From the NCBI GenBank assembly GCA_041906145.1, contig JAYRJU010000003.1, positions 248,001 through 312,000 on the forward strand: 64,000 nt of DNA, written 5' to 3'. The stretch comes from SHVO01 sp041906145 (GTDB lineage: Bacteria; Pseudomonadota; Alphaproteobacteria; Rhodospirillales; Rhodospirillaceae). The notes beneath the pieces are model-generated. The model was not told the origin of the DNA. It worked only from the letters and a program-made list of their open reading frames with translations, and searched no databases. Positions 15,110 to 23,583 of the stretch are shown here, piece after piece. Within the stretch, counting starts at the first letter, position 1. Each line of letters starts with the position of its first letter. A program made the translations under genes and the position numbers.

Positions 15110-15722
15110 GCTTCGCAAGCCAAATCGTATGACCGCCGCACCCGGGGTCTTCCACGACATGCTCCAGCACGCGGAAGCCCTGCGCCGCCAATAGCGTGCG
15201 GTATTCGTCGCCGCCGAGGCTGGCGTGGTACAGCGCGTCGCCCTGATAGTTCCCAATCGCCTCGCCGAATTTCGGTCCACTTGTGAACATCAGCGCCGCG
15301 CCGGGGCCGGCATGCGCCGCGAACACTGCAAACATCGCGCGCTGATCGTCCGGCGTCAGATGGAAGAAACTGTCCCACGCCAGGATTCCGCCGAAGCGCT
15401 CACCCAACGACACGCTGCGCATATCTCCCGTCATCCATCGCTCTTTGGGGAAGCGCATGCGGGCGGTCTCAATCAGCGCGGGCGAGCTATCGACGCCGGT
15501 CACCGGATGGCCGTGTCCGATCAGATAGCGGGCGAGGGGCTCTCCGGCGCCGCAGCCCAGATCAAGGACCGACCGGTCGGACGGCAATGCGGCGCGGAAC
15601 CGCTCCAGCCAAGGCCGCTCTAACAGGCCCCGGCCGCGCTCCTTGTCCCAGGCGGCGGCGTGGCGCTGGTACAGGGCGATGAGATCGGCGGCGGACGGAT
15701 GGTTCATGCGCAAAGCTAACAC
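15099..15722 (-). CDS. Class I SAM-dependent methyltransferase
   Basis: 207 residues. Motif I VLDLGCGAGEPLARYLI (about 60-76) binds S-adenosylmethionine, GVDSSPALIETAR is the acidic loop after beta2, and GILAWDSFFHL is motif IV. The product resembles small ubiquinone/tellurite-type methyltransferases, but the substrate region (ALMFTSGPKFGEAIGNYQGD) gives no clear specificity. It stands alone between convergent and divergent neighbours. Family is firm, substrate unknown. Confidence 0.85.
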   Translation of the reverse strand: MLALRMNHPSAADLIALYQRHAAAWDKERGRGLLERPWLERFRAALPSDRSVLDLGCGAGEPLARYLIGHGHPVTGVDSSPALIETARMRFPKERWMTGDMRSVSLGERFGGILAWDSFFHLTPDDQRAMFAVFAAHAGPGAALMFTSGPKFGEAIGNYQGDALYHASLGGDEYRTLLAAQGFRVLEHVVEDPGCGGHTIWLAKLSP

Positions 15723-15835
15723 AACCGCTTGGAATTGTTCGTCTTTGGGCTTTTCCCTGGAAAAGCGGGCGTGGAATCATTAATACCTGCGCATTATATG
15801 TACGCATACGTACGTGAGAATCATTGAGGCGCGCC

Positions 15836-17233
15836 GTGGCAATACGCGACACAGGAAAATGGAGCCGGGAAAGTTGGAGGGCCAAGCCCATTCAGCAGGT
15901 GCCCGTTTATCCGGACGCCGCCGTGCTCACGGCCGTGGAGAAGCAGCTGCGCGGCTACCCTCCGCTGGTGTTCGCCGGTGAAGCCCGCCGCCTGAAGACC
16001 GCGCTCGGTAAGGTCGCCGACGGCAACGCGTTCCTGCTCCAGGGCGGCGATTGCGCCGAAAGCTTCGCTGAATTCCATCCGGATAACATCCGCGACACCT
16101 TCCGCGTCCTTTTGCAGATGGCGGTCGTGCTGACGTTCGGCGGCGCGGTTCCGATCGTGAAAGTCGGCCGCCTGGCCGGTCAGTTCGCCAAGCCGCGTTC
16201 TTCGCCCGACGAGACCATCGGCGGCGTCACGCTGCCGTCTTATCGCGGCGACAACATCAATGGCCCTGAGTTCACCGCCGAAGCGCGTATTCCCGATCCG
16301 CATCGCATGGTGCAGGCCTACAATCAGTCGGCCGCGACCCTCAACCTCCTGCGTGCGTTCGCGCAGGGCGGTTACGCCGACCTGCATAAGGTCCACCAGT
16401 GGACTCTCGGGTTCATGACCGACGCCGCCACCGCGGAGAAATACAAGCGCTTCGCCGACCGCATCCAGGAAACGCTCGAGTTCATGGAAGCCTGCGGCCT
16501 GACGGGCGACACCGTGCCGCAGATCCGCGAGACCGAACTCTACACCTCGCACGAAGCGCTATTGCTGCCATACGAAGAAGCGATGTGCCGCAACGATTCC
16601 ACCACCGGCCAATGGTACGGGTGTTCGGCGCACATGCTGTGGCTGGGCGAGCGTACGCGCCAGCCCGATCATGCGCACGTCGAATTCATGCGCGGCATCC
16701 AGAACCCGCTCGGTGTGAAAGTCGGCCCGAAGACGACGCCGGAAGAACTTCTGACGCTGTGCGATCTCCTCAATCCGCAGAACGAATCCGGCCGCCTGAC
16801 GGTCATCACCCGCATGGGCGCCGAACGTCTCGCCGAACATCTGCCCACGCTGGTCCGCGCCGTGCAGCGCGAAGGCCGTAAGATCGTGTGGGTCTGCGAT
16901 CCCATGCACGCCAATACGGTGAAAAGCTCGACGGGCTACAAGACGCGCCAATTCGACCGCATCCTCTCCGAAGTGCGCGCGTTCTTCGCCGTGCATCGCG
17001 CCGAGGGCACGCATCCCGGCGGCGTTCACTTCGAACTCACGGGCAAGGACGTCACCGAATGCGTCGGCGGCACCCAAGCCATCACCGAAGCCAGCCTGGC
17101 CGACCGCTACCACACCCACTGCGATCCGCGACTCAACGCCTCGCAGTCGCTGGAACTCGCTTTCCTTATCGCCGAAGCGCTCAAGGAAGAGCGCGTTCTG
17201 CAGAAAAAGGAACGCCTGGCAGCCGCCTCTTAA
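15836..17233 (+). CDS. aroG: 3-deoxy-7-phosphoheptulonate synthase, class II
   Basis: 465 residues from GTG 15836, preferred over TTG 15824 because GAGG (15826-15829) sits six bases upstream and the protein then begins close to the class II hallmark KWSRESWRAKPIQQVPVYPD. Other class II features are LQGGDCAESFAEF with the metal Cys, GRLAGQFAKPRS, KVHQWTLGF, and IVWVCDPMHANT with the metal-binding His. It condenses PEP and erythrose-4-phosphate to start aromatic amino acid synthesis. The symbol for class II enzymes varies between genomes (aroG, aroF or aroA-II). A palindromic TACGTACGTGAG stretch (about 15806-15817) lies just upstream. Confidence 0.93.
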   Translation: MAIRDTGKWSRESWRAKPIQQVPVYPDAAVLTAVEKQLRGYPPLVFAGEARRLKTALGKVADGNAFLLQGGDCAESFAEFHPDNIRDTFRVLLQMAVVLTFGGAVPIVKVGRLAGQFAKPRSSPDETIGGVTLPSYRGDNINGPEFTAEARIPDPHRMVQAYNQSAATLNLLRAFAQGGYADLHKVHQWTLGFMTDAATAEKYKRFADRIQETLEFMEACGLTGDTVPQIRETELYTSHEALLLPYEEAMCRNDSTTGQWYGCSAHMLWLGERTRQPDHAHVEFMRGIQNPLGVKVGPKTTPEELLTLCDLLNPQNESGRLTVITRMGAERLAEHLPTLVRAVQREGRKIVWVCDPMHANTVKSSTGYKTRQFDRILSEVRAFFAVHRAEGTHPGGVHFELTGKDVTECVGGTQAITEASLADRYHTHCDPRLNASQSLELAFLIAEALKEERVLQKKERLAAAS

Positions 17234-17242
17234 GATCGCCCC

Positions 17243-18934
17243 ATGGCTGATTCCCTCACGATCGCGTTGGCCCAGGTCAATCCGACCGTGGGCGACATCG
17301 CCGGCAACATCGCGCTCATCAAGGACGCCCGCGAAAGGGCGCGCGCGCGCGGCGCCGATCTCGTGGTGTTCCCCGAGCTCTGCGTCAGCGGCTACCCGCC
17401 CGAGGACCTGGTCTACCGCGTCTCGTTCCTCGAGGCCTGCGAGAAGGCCGTCGGTGAGCTCGCCGAACTCACCGCCGACAAAGGTCCGGCGCTTCTGATC
17501 GGCTCGCCGTGGCAGGCAAAAGTGAACAAGCTCGGCGAAGATACCCGCGTGCGTGCGCATAACGCCGTGTTGCTGCTCGACCACGGACAAGTGCAGGGCG
17601 TGCGCTACAAGCACCATCTGCCCAATTACGGCGTCTTCGACGAATACCGCGTGTTCATCTCCGGCCCCGCCCCGGGACCGATCCCGTTCCGCGGCGTCCG
17701 TTTGGGCGCGATGGTCTGCGAGGATATGTGGTTCGAGGACATCGCCGAGACGCTGCAGGAATCGGGCGCCGAAATCCTCATCGTTCCGAACGGGTCTCCC
17801 TTTGAACTCTCCAAGCACGACGGCCGCCTCAACCATGCGGTCGGCCGCGTGCTCGAAACGAACCTTCCGCTGATCTACGTGAACCAGGTCGGCGGCCAGG
17901 ACGATCTCGTGTTCGACGGCGGCTCGTTCATTCTCAATGCCGACCGCTCCCTCGCGGCGCAGATGCCGTGGTGGCGAACCGATCTTCTGGTCACCGAATG
18001 GCGGCGGGGCGCGAAGGGATGGGTTTGTACGCCCCAAGCCCCTGCGGCCGCCTGTGAACGCGCCGAGAATGTTTATCAAGCCACCGTCATGGGCTTACGC
18101 GACTATGTGCGTAAGAATCGTTTTCCCGGCGTGGTGCTCGGTCTGTCCGGTGGTATCGACAGTGCGTTGGCCGCCGCCATCGCCGCCGACGCGCTGGGGC
18201 CGGACAAAGTCCATTGCGTCATGATGCCGTCGCCCTACACGTCCCAGGAAAGCCTCGACGACGCGGCCGCCTGCGCGAAATTGCTGGGCGTGCGTCTCGA
18301 CACCATTTCGATCGGCCCGGCCATGAAGGCCTACGACGATATGCTCGCCGCTCAGTTCGCTGGAACCAACGCGGGCATTACGGAAGAGAATCTCCAGTCC
18401 CGCGCGCGCGGCATGGCGTTGATGGCGATCTCGAATAAGTTCGGGAAGATGGTGCTCTCCACCGGCAACAAGAGCGAGATGTCCACCGGTTACGCCACGC
18501 TCTACGGCGATATGTGCGGTGGCTACGCCGTGCTGAAGGATCTCTACAAGACCACCGTCTTCGCGGTCTCGCGCTGGCGGAATGCCCACAAGCCCGCCGG
18601 TGGTATGGGTCCCGATGGTCCCGTGATGCCCGAGAACGTCATCACCAAGCCGCCGACCGCTGAACTGAAGCCCAACCAGAAGGACCAGGATACGCTCCCG
18701 CCCTACGAGGAACTGGACGGAATCCTGAAGGGCCTTATCGAGGGCCAGAAGGGGATCAAAGAGATTACCGCCGAAGGGTTTGATGAGGCCACGGTCCGCC
18801 GCGTCTTCAAGATGCTGAAGAACGCCGAATACAAGCGCCGCCAGGCGCCTCCGGGCGTAAAAATCAGCAAAATCGCGTTCGGACGCGACTACCGCTATCC
18901 GATTACCAATGGCTTTAATGACGATGTAGGTTAA
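17243..18934 (+). CDS. nadE: Glutamine-dependent NAD+ synthase
   Basis: 563 residues, the usual length of the two-domain form. The nitrilase-like glutaminase has Glu45 (FPELCVSGYPPEDL), Lys123 (YKHHLPNYGVFDE) and Cys159 (MVCEDMWFED). The ATP-pyrophosphatase synthetase domain begins near 290 with VLGLSGGIDSALAAAIA and has STGNKSEMSTGYATLYGD. It amidates nicotinic acid adenine dinucleotide to NAD+. It starts nine bases after the DAHP synthase stop, so transcription is probably shared although the pathways differ. All catalytic residues are present. Confidence 0.96.
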   Translation: MADSLTIALAQVNPTVGDIAGNIALIKDARERARARGADLVVFPELCVSGYPPEDLVYRVSFLEACEKAVGELAELTADKGPALLIGSPWQAKVNKLGEDTRVRAHNAVLLLDHGQVQGVRYKHHLPNYGVFDEYRVFISGPAPGPIPFRGVRLGAMVCEDMWFEDIAETLQESGAEILIVPNGSPFELSKHDGRLNHAVGRVLETNLPLIYVNQVGGQDDLVFDGGSFILNADRSLAAQMPWWRTDLLVTEWRRGAKGWVCTPQAPAAACERAENVYQATVMGLRDYVRKNRFPGVVLGLSGGIDSALAAAIAADALGPDKVHCVMMPSPYTSQESLDDAAACAKLLGVRLDTISIGPAMKAYDDMLAAQFAGTNAGITEENLQSRARGMALMAISNKFGKMVLSTGNKSEMSTGYATLYGDMCGGYAVLKDLYKTTVFAVSRWRNAHKPAGGMGPDGPVMPENVITKPPTAELKPNQKDQDTLPPYEELDGILKGLIEGQKGIKEITAEGFDEATVRRVFKMLKNAEYKRRQAPPGVKISKIAFGRDYRYPITNGFNDDVG

Positions 18935-18974
18935 TTTCCTGCCGTCCTAAGCCTAGCCATCTCCGAGAGTTTTC

Positions 18975-20639
18975 ATGTCCGAAACCGAAGCCCCCGCCGT
19001 CGTAAACAATTTCCTGCGCGATATCGTCAGCGCGGACCTTGCTTCGGGCAAGCACAAGGAAATCGTGACCCGGTTTCCGCCGGAGCCGAACGGTTATCTG
19101 CACCTTGGCCATGCGAAGGCCATCTGCATCAATTTCGGTCTCGTCGAGGAATTCGGCGGGCGTTGCCACCTGCGCTACGACGACACCAATCCCGCGAAGG
19201 AAGAGCAGGAATATATCGACGCCATCGAAGCGGATGTGCGCTGGCTCGGTTTTGACTGGGGCAAACACCTCTATCACGCTTCGGACTATTTCGAGCAGCT
19301 CTACAAGTGGGCCGAGACCCTCATCGAGAAGGGGCTCGCCTATGTCGACGACCAGACCCCCGACGAGATGCGTCTCAATCGCGGCACGTTGACCGAAGGC
19401 GGCAAACCGAGCCCGTTCCGCGACCGCTCCGTCGCCGAGAACCTCGACCTGTTCCGCCGCATGCGCGCGGGCGAGTTCCCAAACGGGGCGCGCACGTTGC
19501 GGGCCAAGATCGACATGGCCTCCGGCAACATCAATCTGCGCGACCCGGTGCTCTACCGCATCATCCACACGCCGCATCCGCGCACGGGCACCACCTGGTG
19601 CATCTTCCCGATGTACGACTACGCCCACGGGCAGTCGGATGCGCTCGAGCACGTCACGCACTCGCTCTGCACCTTGGAATACGACGATCACCGCCCGCTC
19701 TATGACTGGCTGCTTGAACAGCTCCCGGTCCCCGCGCGCCCGCGCCAGTACGAGTTCGCGCGCCTCAATATGACCTACACGGTCCTCTCGAAGCGCTCGC
19801 TGACGCAATTCGTGAAGGACGGCCATGTGGACGGCTGGGACGATCCGCGCATGCCGACCATCGCCGGCATGCGCCGCCGCGGCATCCCGGCCGAAGCGAT
19901 CCGCGATTTCGTCAAGCGCGCCGGTGTCGCGCGTGCCAACAGCGTCGTCGACATCGCGATGTTCGATGCCGCCGTGCGCGAATATCTCAACAAGGCCGCC
20001 TCGCGTTACATGGCGGTGCTGAAGCCGTTGAAGGTCGTCATCGAGAACTATCCGGAAGGCCAATCGGAAGAGCTCGAAGCCGTGAACAATCCGGAGGATC
20101 CGGGCGCCGGCTCCCGCAAGGTGCCGTTCAGTCGCGAGCTCTATATCGAGCAGGACGATTTCATGGAGAGCCCGCCGAAGAAATTCTTCCGGCTTTCTCC
20201 CGGAATGGAAGTGCGTCTTCGTTACGCCTATTTCATTACCTGCCGCGAAGCCATCAAGGACGCGTCGGGCAACGTCGTCGAGCTGCGCTGCACCTACGAT
20301 CCGGCGACCAAGGGCGGGAACGCGCCCGACGGCCGTAAGGTGAAAGCAACCATGCACTGGGTCTCGGCTCCGCATGCCGTGAACGCGGAAGTGCGCATTT
20401 ACAATACGCTCTTCAGCCGCCCCGATCCGGGCGCCGACGGCGATGTGGTGAAAGACCTCAATCCGAATTCACTGGAAGTGATCGCGGAGGCGAAACTCGA
20501 ACCCGCCCTCGCGGCGCGCGACGAAAAGACCACTGTGCAGTTCGAGCGCTTGGGCTACTTCGTGCGGGATTCGAAGGCGAAGGACCTCGTGTTCAATCGC
20601 ACCGTGGGCCTGCGCGACACCTATGCAAAAGCGCAATAA
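18975..20639 (+). CDS. glnS: Glutaminyl-tRNA synthetase
   Basis: 554 residues, normal length. The class I HIGH-type motif is in RFPPEPNGYLHLGHAKAI and the KMSKS-type motif in YTVLSKRSL. LRYDDTNPAKEEQEY and the acceptor-binding region GTTWCIFPMYDYAHGQSDA are typical of GlnRS rather than GluRS, as is the two-barrel C-terminal anticodon domain (from about 340, IENYPEGQSEELEA to VGLRDTYAKAQ). Presence of GlnRS means direct charging of tRNA-Gln, not every alphaproteobacterium having it. The gap before the next gene carries a hairpin. Confidence 0.96.
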   Translation: MSETEAPAVVNNFLRDIVSADLASGKHKEIVTRFPPEPNGYLHLGHAKAICINFGLVEEFGGRCHLRYDDTNPAKEEQEYIDAIEADVRWLGFDWGKHLYHASDYFEQLYKWAETLIEKGLAYVDDQTPDEMRLNRGTLTEGGKPSPFRDRSVAENLDLFRRMRAGEFPNGARTLRAKIDMASGNINLRDPVLYRIIHTPHPRTGTTWCIFPMYDYAHGQSDALEHVTHSLCTLEYDDHRPLYDWLLEQLPVPARPRQYEFARLNMTYTVLSKRSLTQFVKDGHVDGWDDPRMPTIAGMRRRGIPAEAIRDFVKRAGVARANSVVDIAMFDAAVREYLNKAASRYMAVLKPLKVVIENYPEGQSEELEAVNNPEDPGAGSRKVPFSRELYIEQDDFMESPPKKFFRLSPGMEVRLRYAYFITCREAIKDASGNVVELRCTYDPATKGGNAPDGRKVKATMHWVSAPHAVNAEVRIYNTLFSRPDPGADGDVVKDLNPNSLEVIAEAKLEPALAARDEKTTVQFERLGYFVRDSKAKDLVFNRTVGLRDTYAKAQ

Positions 20640-20772
20640 GCCTAGGATGCGCTGCGAAAGGGTTTCCTGAGGATTAGGGCCTATATCAAAGGCTTATCGT
20701 CTTCCGCAGCGCTTCCCGCATATCTCCCATGCCACGAAATCTGGCGAAACGCGGTTCCGGCGTCGTACCATA

Positions 20773-20803
20773 CCTTCGCACGTAGAAACGTGCTGAAGGT
20801 GAG
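20773..20803 (+). promoter_or_regulatory. Hairpin overlapping the ribosome site of the 3-TM protein gene
   Basis: CCTTCGCACGT (20773-20783), loop AGAA, ACGTGCTGAAGG (20788-20799) pair almost perfectly, with one bulged base. The 3' arm ends in GAAGG and is followed by TGAG, the only ribosome-site-like sequence before ATG 20810. Folding would hide the AAGG part, so translation may be controlled by structure. It could also be an operator palindrome. Confidence 0.35.
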
Positions 20804-20809
20804 TTTCCG

Positions 20810-21076
20810 ATGAGCAGTACAGTCGGTTTTTCGCACCACCGGGAGAAAGTTCCGTCGCCGCTTTGGATCGCCGCAAGCAGCGCGATATACGTGGGTGGGG
20901 CAGTCGGCGTCGGCCTTTTTAACCAGGGATTTCTCCTGCTGGCTTGGTTGATGACGGTCTTCCTCGCCATGGCAGTCTATCTCACGCTCGATGCGCACGG
21001 CCGTATCGTAAACGCCTATACGCTGTTTTTCACAGGCATCATCGCACTGAGCGCGACGGCTCATTTCATCGCGTAG
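20810..21076 (+). CDS. Small membrane protein, three predicted helices
   Basis: 88 residues. After a short polar N-terminus three hydrophobic segments are seen (about 18-38, 42-60 and 68-86: LWIAASSAIYVGGAVGVGLF, LLLAWLMTVFLAMAVYLTL, AYTLFFTGIIALSATAHFI). No family is recognised. The end overlaps the convergent threonine aldolase gene by 16 bases. The start is supported by the good hydrophobic pattern directly after it and GGTGAG at 20798-20803. Function unknown. Confidence 0.65.
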   Translation: MSSTVGFSHHREKVPSPLWIAASSAIYVGGAVGVGLFNQGFLLLAWLMTVFLAMAVYLTLDAHGRIVNAYTLFFTGIIALSATAHFIA

Positions 21077-22068
21077 TAGCCTTTGAAGGCGGCGATCACG
21101 GTTCCCATATCGAGCTCGGTGACGTCGCCATGTGTCACCAGTCGGAGGTTGGAAGACATCAAGGTCAAGATGCCGCGCTCCTTGAGAAAGGCCGCGAGCG
21201 GGGCGCAGTCCTTGTCCGGCACGGCGACAAAAACCATATTCGTGCTCTGCGACGTGACTTTCAGCGCGGGGATCTCGCGCAGACCCTTGGCGAGGCTCGC
21301 CGCGTTCTCGTGATCGGTCCGCAGGCGGGCGAGGTGGTTGTCCAGCGCGTAAAGGCACGCTGCGGCCAAAACGCCGGCTTGGCGCATGCCGCCGCCAAGC
21401 GTCTTGCGCCACCGCGCGGCGCGTTTAATCAGCTCCTTCGAGCCGACAAGCACCGAACCTACGGGCGCGCCCATCCCTTTCGAGAAGCACATGGAGACGC
21501 TGTCGAAGCCTGCGCACAGGTCGGCCAGCGGCGCGTTGGACGCGGCCATGACGTTCCAAATGCGCGCGCCATCGAGGTGTGTGCCAAGTCCTTTGGATTT
21601 CGCGAAAGACGTTGCGTCCGCCACGTAACGCGCCGGCAGCACCTTGCCGCCGATTGTGTTCTCCAATGCCAGCAGCTTCGTTTTTGCGAAGTGCGTGTCG
21701 TCCGGTTTTATCGCGGCGGCGATCAAGTCCAGGGGAATGCTGCCGTCCGCGGCGTTGGCGAGGGGCTGCGGCTGGATGCTGCCCAAAACCGCGGCGCCCC
21801 CGCCTTCGTACTTATAGGTGTGGGCATTTTGGCCGACGATATATTCGTCGCCGCGTTCACAGTGCGCCATTAGCCCCGCGAGATTGCTCTGCGTTCCGGT
21901 CGGCAGGAACAGGCCGGCTTCTTTCCCCGCGCGCTCGGCCGCGATGGCCTGGAGACGGTTCACGGTCGGATCGTTGCCAAAAACGTCGTCGCCGACAGGG
22001 GCGTCCATCATGGCCTTCCGCATGCCGGCCGTGGGCTGCGTGACGGTATCGCTGCGCAAATCGATCAT
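21061..22068 (-). CDS. ltaE: Low-specificity L-threonine aldolase
   Basis: 335 residues. The family opening DLRSDTVTQPT is intact, the PLP-binding Lys is K197 in CFSKGMGAPVGSV, and GTHLDGARIWN provides the Asp/Arg that hold PLP. Fold type I aldolases of this type split threonine or allo-threonine to glycine and acetaldehyde in the cytosol. A good AGGGG ribosome site precedes ATG 22068. Related beta-eliminating lyases are less likely because of the DLRSDTVT start. Confidence 0.92.
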   Translation of the reverse strand: MIDLRSDTVTQPTAGMRKAMMDAPVGDDVFGNDPTVNRLQAIAAERAGKEAGLFLPTGTQSNLAGLMAHCERGDEYIVGQNAHTYKYEGGGAAVLGSIQPQPLANAADGSIPLDLIAAAIKPDDTHFAKTKLLALENTIGGKVLPARYVADATSFAKSKGLGTHLDGARIWNVMAASNAPLADLCAGFDSVSMCFSKGMGAPVGSVLVGSKELIKRAARWRKTLGGGMRQAGVLAAACLYALDNHLARLRTDHENAASLAKGLREIPALKVTSQSTNMVFVAVPDKDCAPLAAFLKERGILTLMSSNLRLVTHGDVTELDMGTVIAAFKGYYAMK

Positions 22069-22111
22069 GTATGAAAGTCCCCTGGATGCCCGATAAACCT
22101 AGGAGAGAACG

Positions 22112-22540
22112 ATGCCGTCCGTCTATATCGCCATGAGCGAAACCATGCAGGAATGGGGTAATGACGCCGGTATCAGCAAGCATCTCTACAAGGTCGGTTT
22201 CACCGATGAGTCGCCCGCTGACGCGGTGAAAGCGCTCAACGAGACCGGCTATGGCGGTCAAAAAGATTGGGCGCTGGTCGGAGAACGTGAAACGGGCAGC
22301 CTCGATGAACCCGCGCTCATGGCCCGCATCGCCGACCGCATGAAGGTCGTCGATCCGCTTTACTATCCAAAAATAAAAGGCGCGAAGGATATCGTGAAAG
22401 TCGACCAGCGGAAGGTCGAAGCCAACATCGTCATCAAGCAGACGATGGAAGGCCGAGCATCCAAAGTGCCCAAGATCAAGCCGAAGGATATGGGCGGTTA
22501 TATTCTAGACGCCGCGCTGGGTGACAGCTCGCTGACGTAA
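22112..22540 (+). CDS. Hypothetical protein with GIY-YIG/T5orf172-like N-terminus
   Basis: 142 residues. The first third (PSVYIAMSE, then KHLYKVGFTDESPADAVKAL) resembles the opening strands of the T5orf172/Mug113 branch of the GIY-YIG fold: a V-Y-I strand, then L-Y-K-V-G-F-T. However the catalytic Arg expected a few residues after GFT is replaced (SPADAVKAL) and the Glu helix is not obvious, so it is probably not a nuclease. The rest is Lys-rich (KIKGAKDIVKVDQRK, KVPKIKPKDMGG) and may bind nucleic acid. It is divergent from ltaE. Assignment is tentative. Confidence 0.55.
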   Translation: MPSVYIAMSETMQEWGNDAGISKHLYKVGFTDESPADAVKALNETGYGGQKDWALVGERETGSLDEPALMARIADRMKVVDPLYYPKIKGAKDIVKVDQRKVEANIVIKQTMEGRASKVPKIKPKDMGGYILDAALGDSSLT

Positions 22541-22561
22541 TCGCTCACACGACCCGATTTT

Positions 22562-23446
22562 TTAGGGCACGAATACCGTGACCGCGCGCGGGATCACTTT
22601 GAAACGCGCCGGTGTGTGCGTCGTGATCTCACCATCGGTGTTGATCGAGCGCGGTTTGCGCGTGCGGATTTCCACCTCGCTGCATTTCAGCGTCCGCACT
22701 TGTTTCCACACGCCGTGCTTGCCCTTACGGAAAGCGGGGTAGATCAGCAGCAGGCTCCACGGATGGTCGAATTCGAGGCTGTAAAGATTGAGGACGCCGT
22801 CGTCGATACGTGCATCCTCCTCCACCGTCATTCCGGCGCCGTAATGGCGTCCGTTGCCCACCGCGATTTGCAAGGTGCGCACCTTGTGTGTCGTCCCGCC
22901 GGAGATGATCTCAGCCGAGAAGGGGCGGGCGCGGACCAGGGCCCGGAATAGGGCAATGGCGTAACCCAACCGGCCCCAACGGCGCTTTGCGTCCGAGGTA
23001 AGGCTGCGCGTCAGTCGTACGCTCAGGCCGAAGCTCGCCACGTTGAAAAACGGCCTGCCGTTCACATCGCCAAGATCGATAAGGTGCGTCTTCCCGGCGA
23101 CGATCGTCTCCACAGCGCCCGCGAGGTCCATGGGGATGTTGAGGGTGCGGGCTAGATCGTTTCCCGTCCCGAGGGGCAGGATCCCAAGCGGCAGGTTGGT
23201 CTCGATCAGCGCGCGCGCCGCGCTGTTGAAGGTGCCGTCACCACCCCCGAGCACGGCAAAATCGACATCCGGGGCGCGCCGGCGAAGAAGCGCGTCGAGG
23301 TCCGCGGGGCCGTTGGAGTGCTCGCGCAGCACCTTGAGTCCCGCCCTCTCCAAAAGCGTTTCGGCCTCCTGCGCGGCATTTTGCCCCTGGCGGCTGTTCT
23401 CATTGACGATCAGAAGCGCGCGCCGGGACATGGGGACACGGATCAA
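22562..23446 (-). CDS. Lipid kinase of the YegS/BmrU (DagK_cat) family
   Basis: 294 residues; the likelier start is the internal ATG at 23431 directly before SRRALLIVNENSRQG, which is the first strand of the fold. The ATP site is LGGGDGTFNSAARAL and the family marker PLGTGNDLARTLNIP follows. The C-terminal beta-sandwich ends in RSINTDGEI, the substrate-side DGE motif. Members phosphorylate diacylglycerol, phosphatidylglycerol or sphingoid bases at the inner membrane. Substrate is not predictable. It is divergent from the old yellow enzyme gene with about 140 bases between. Confidence 0.9.
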   Translation of the reverse strand: MIRVPMSRRALLIVNENSRQGQNAAQEAETLLERAGLKVLREHSNGPADLDALLRRRAPDVDFAVLGGGDGTFNSAARALIETNLPLGILPLGTGNDLARTLNIPMDLAGAVETIVAGKTHLIDLGDVNGRPFFNVASFGLSVRLTRSLTSDAKRRWGRLGYAIALFRALVRARPFSAEIISGGTTHKVRTLQIAVGNGRHYGAGMTVEEDARIDDGVLNLYSLEFDHPWSLLLIYPAFRKGKHGVWKQVRTLKCSEVEIRTRKPRSINTDGEITTHTPARFKVIPRAVTVFVP

Positions 23447-23583
23447 AGGGGGTCCCCGTAGGAAGCAGGCGGCATGCCGTCAATCAAGCGGAATTGCACG
23501 GCTGACCCACTGAAAACCGATTTTCCTCCGGCGCCGGTTACAAATATCCTCTCCCTCCCACCGTTACAGAAGCGATCCCTGCC

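Noticed and set aside
15790..15820. TACGTACGTGAG palindrome before the DAHP synthase gene as a transcription attenuator
   Set aside because: It is too short, has no peptide leader with aromatic codons and no alternative hairpins; left as an unexplained palindrome.
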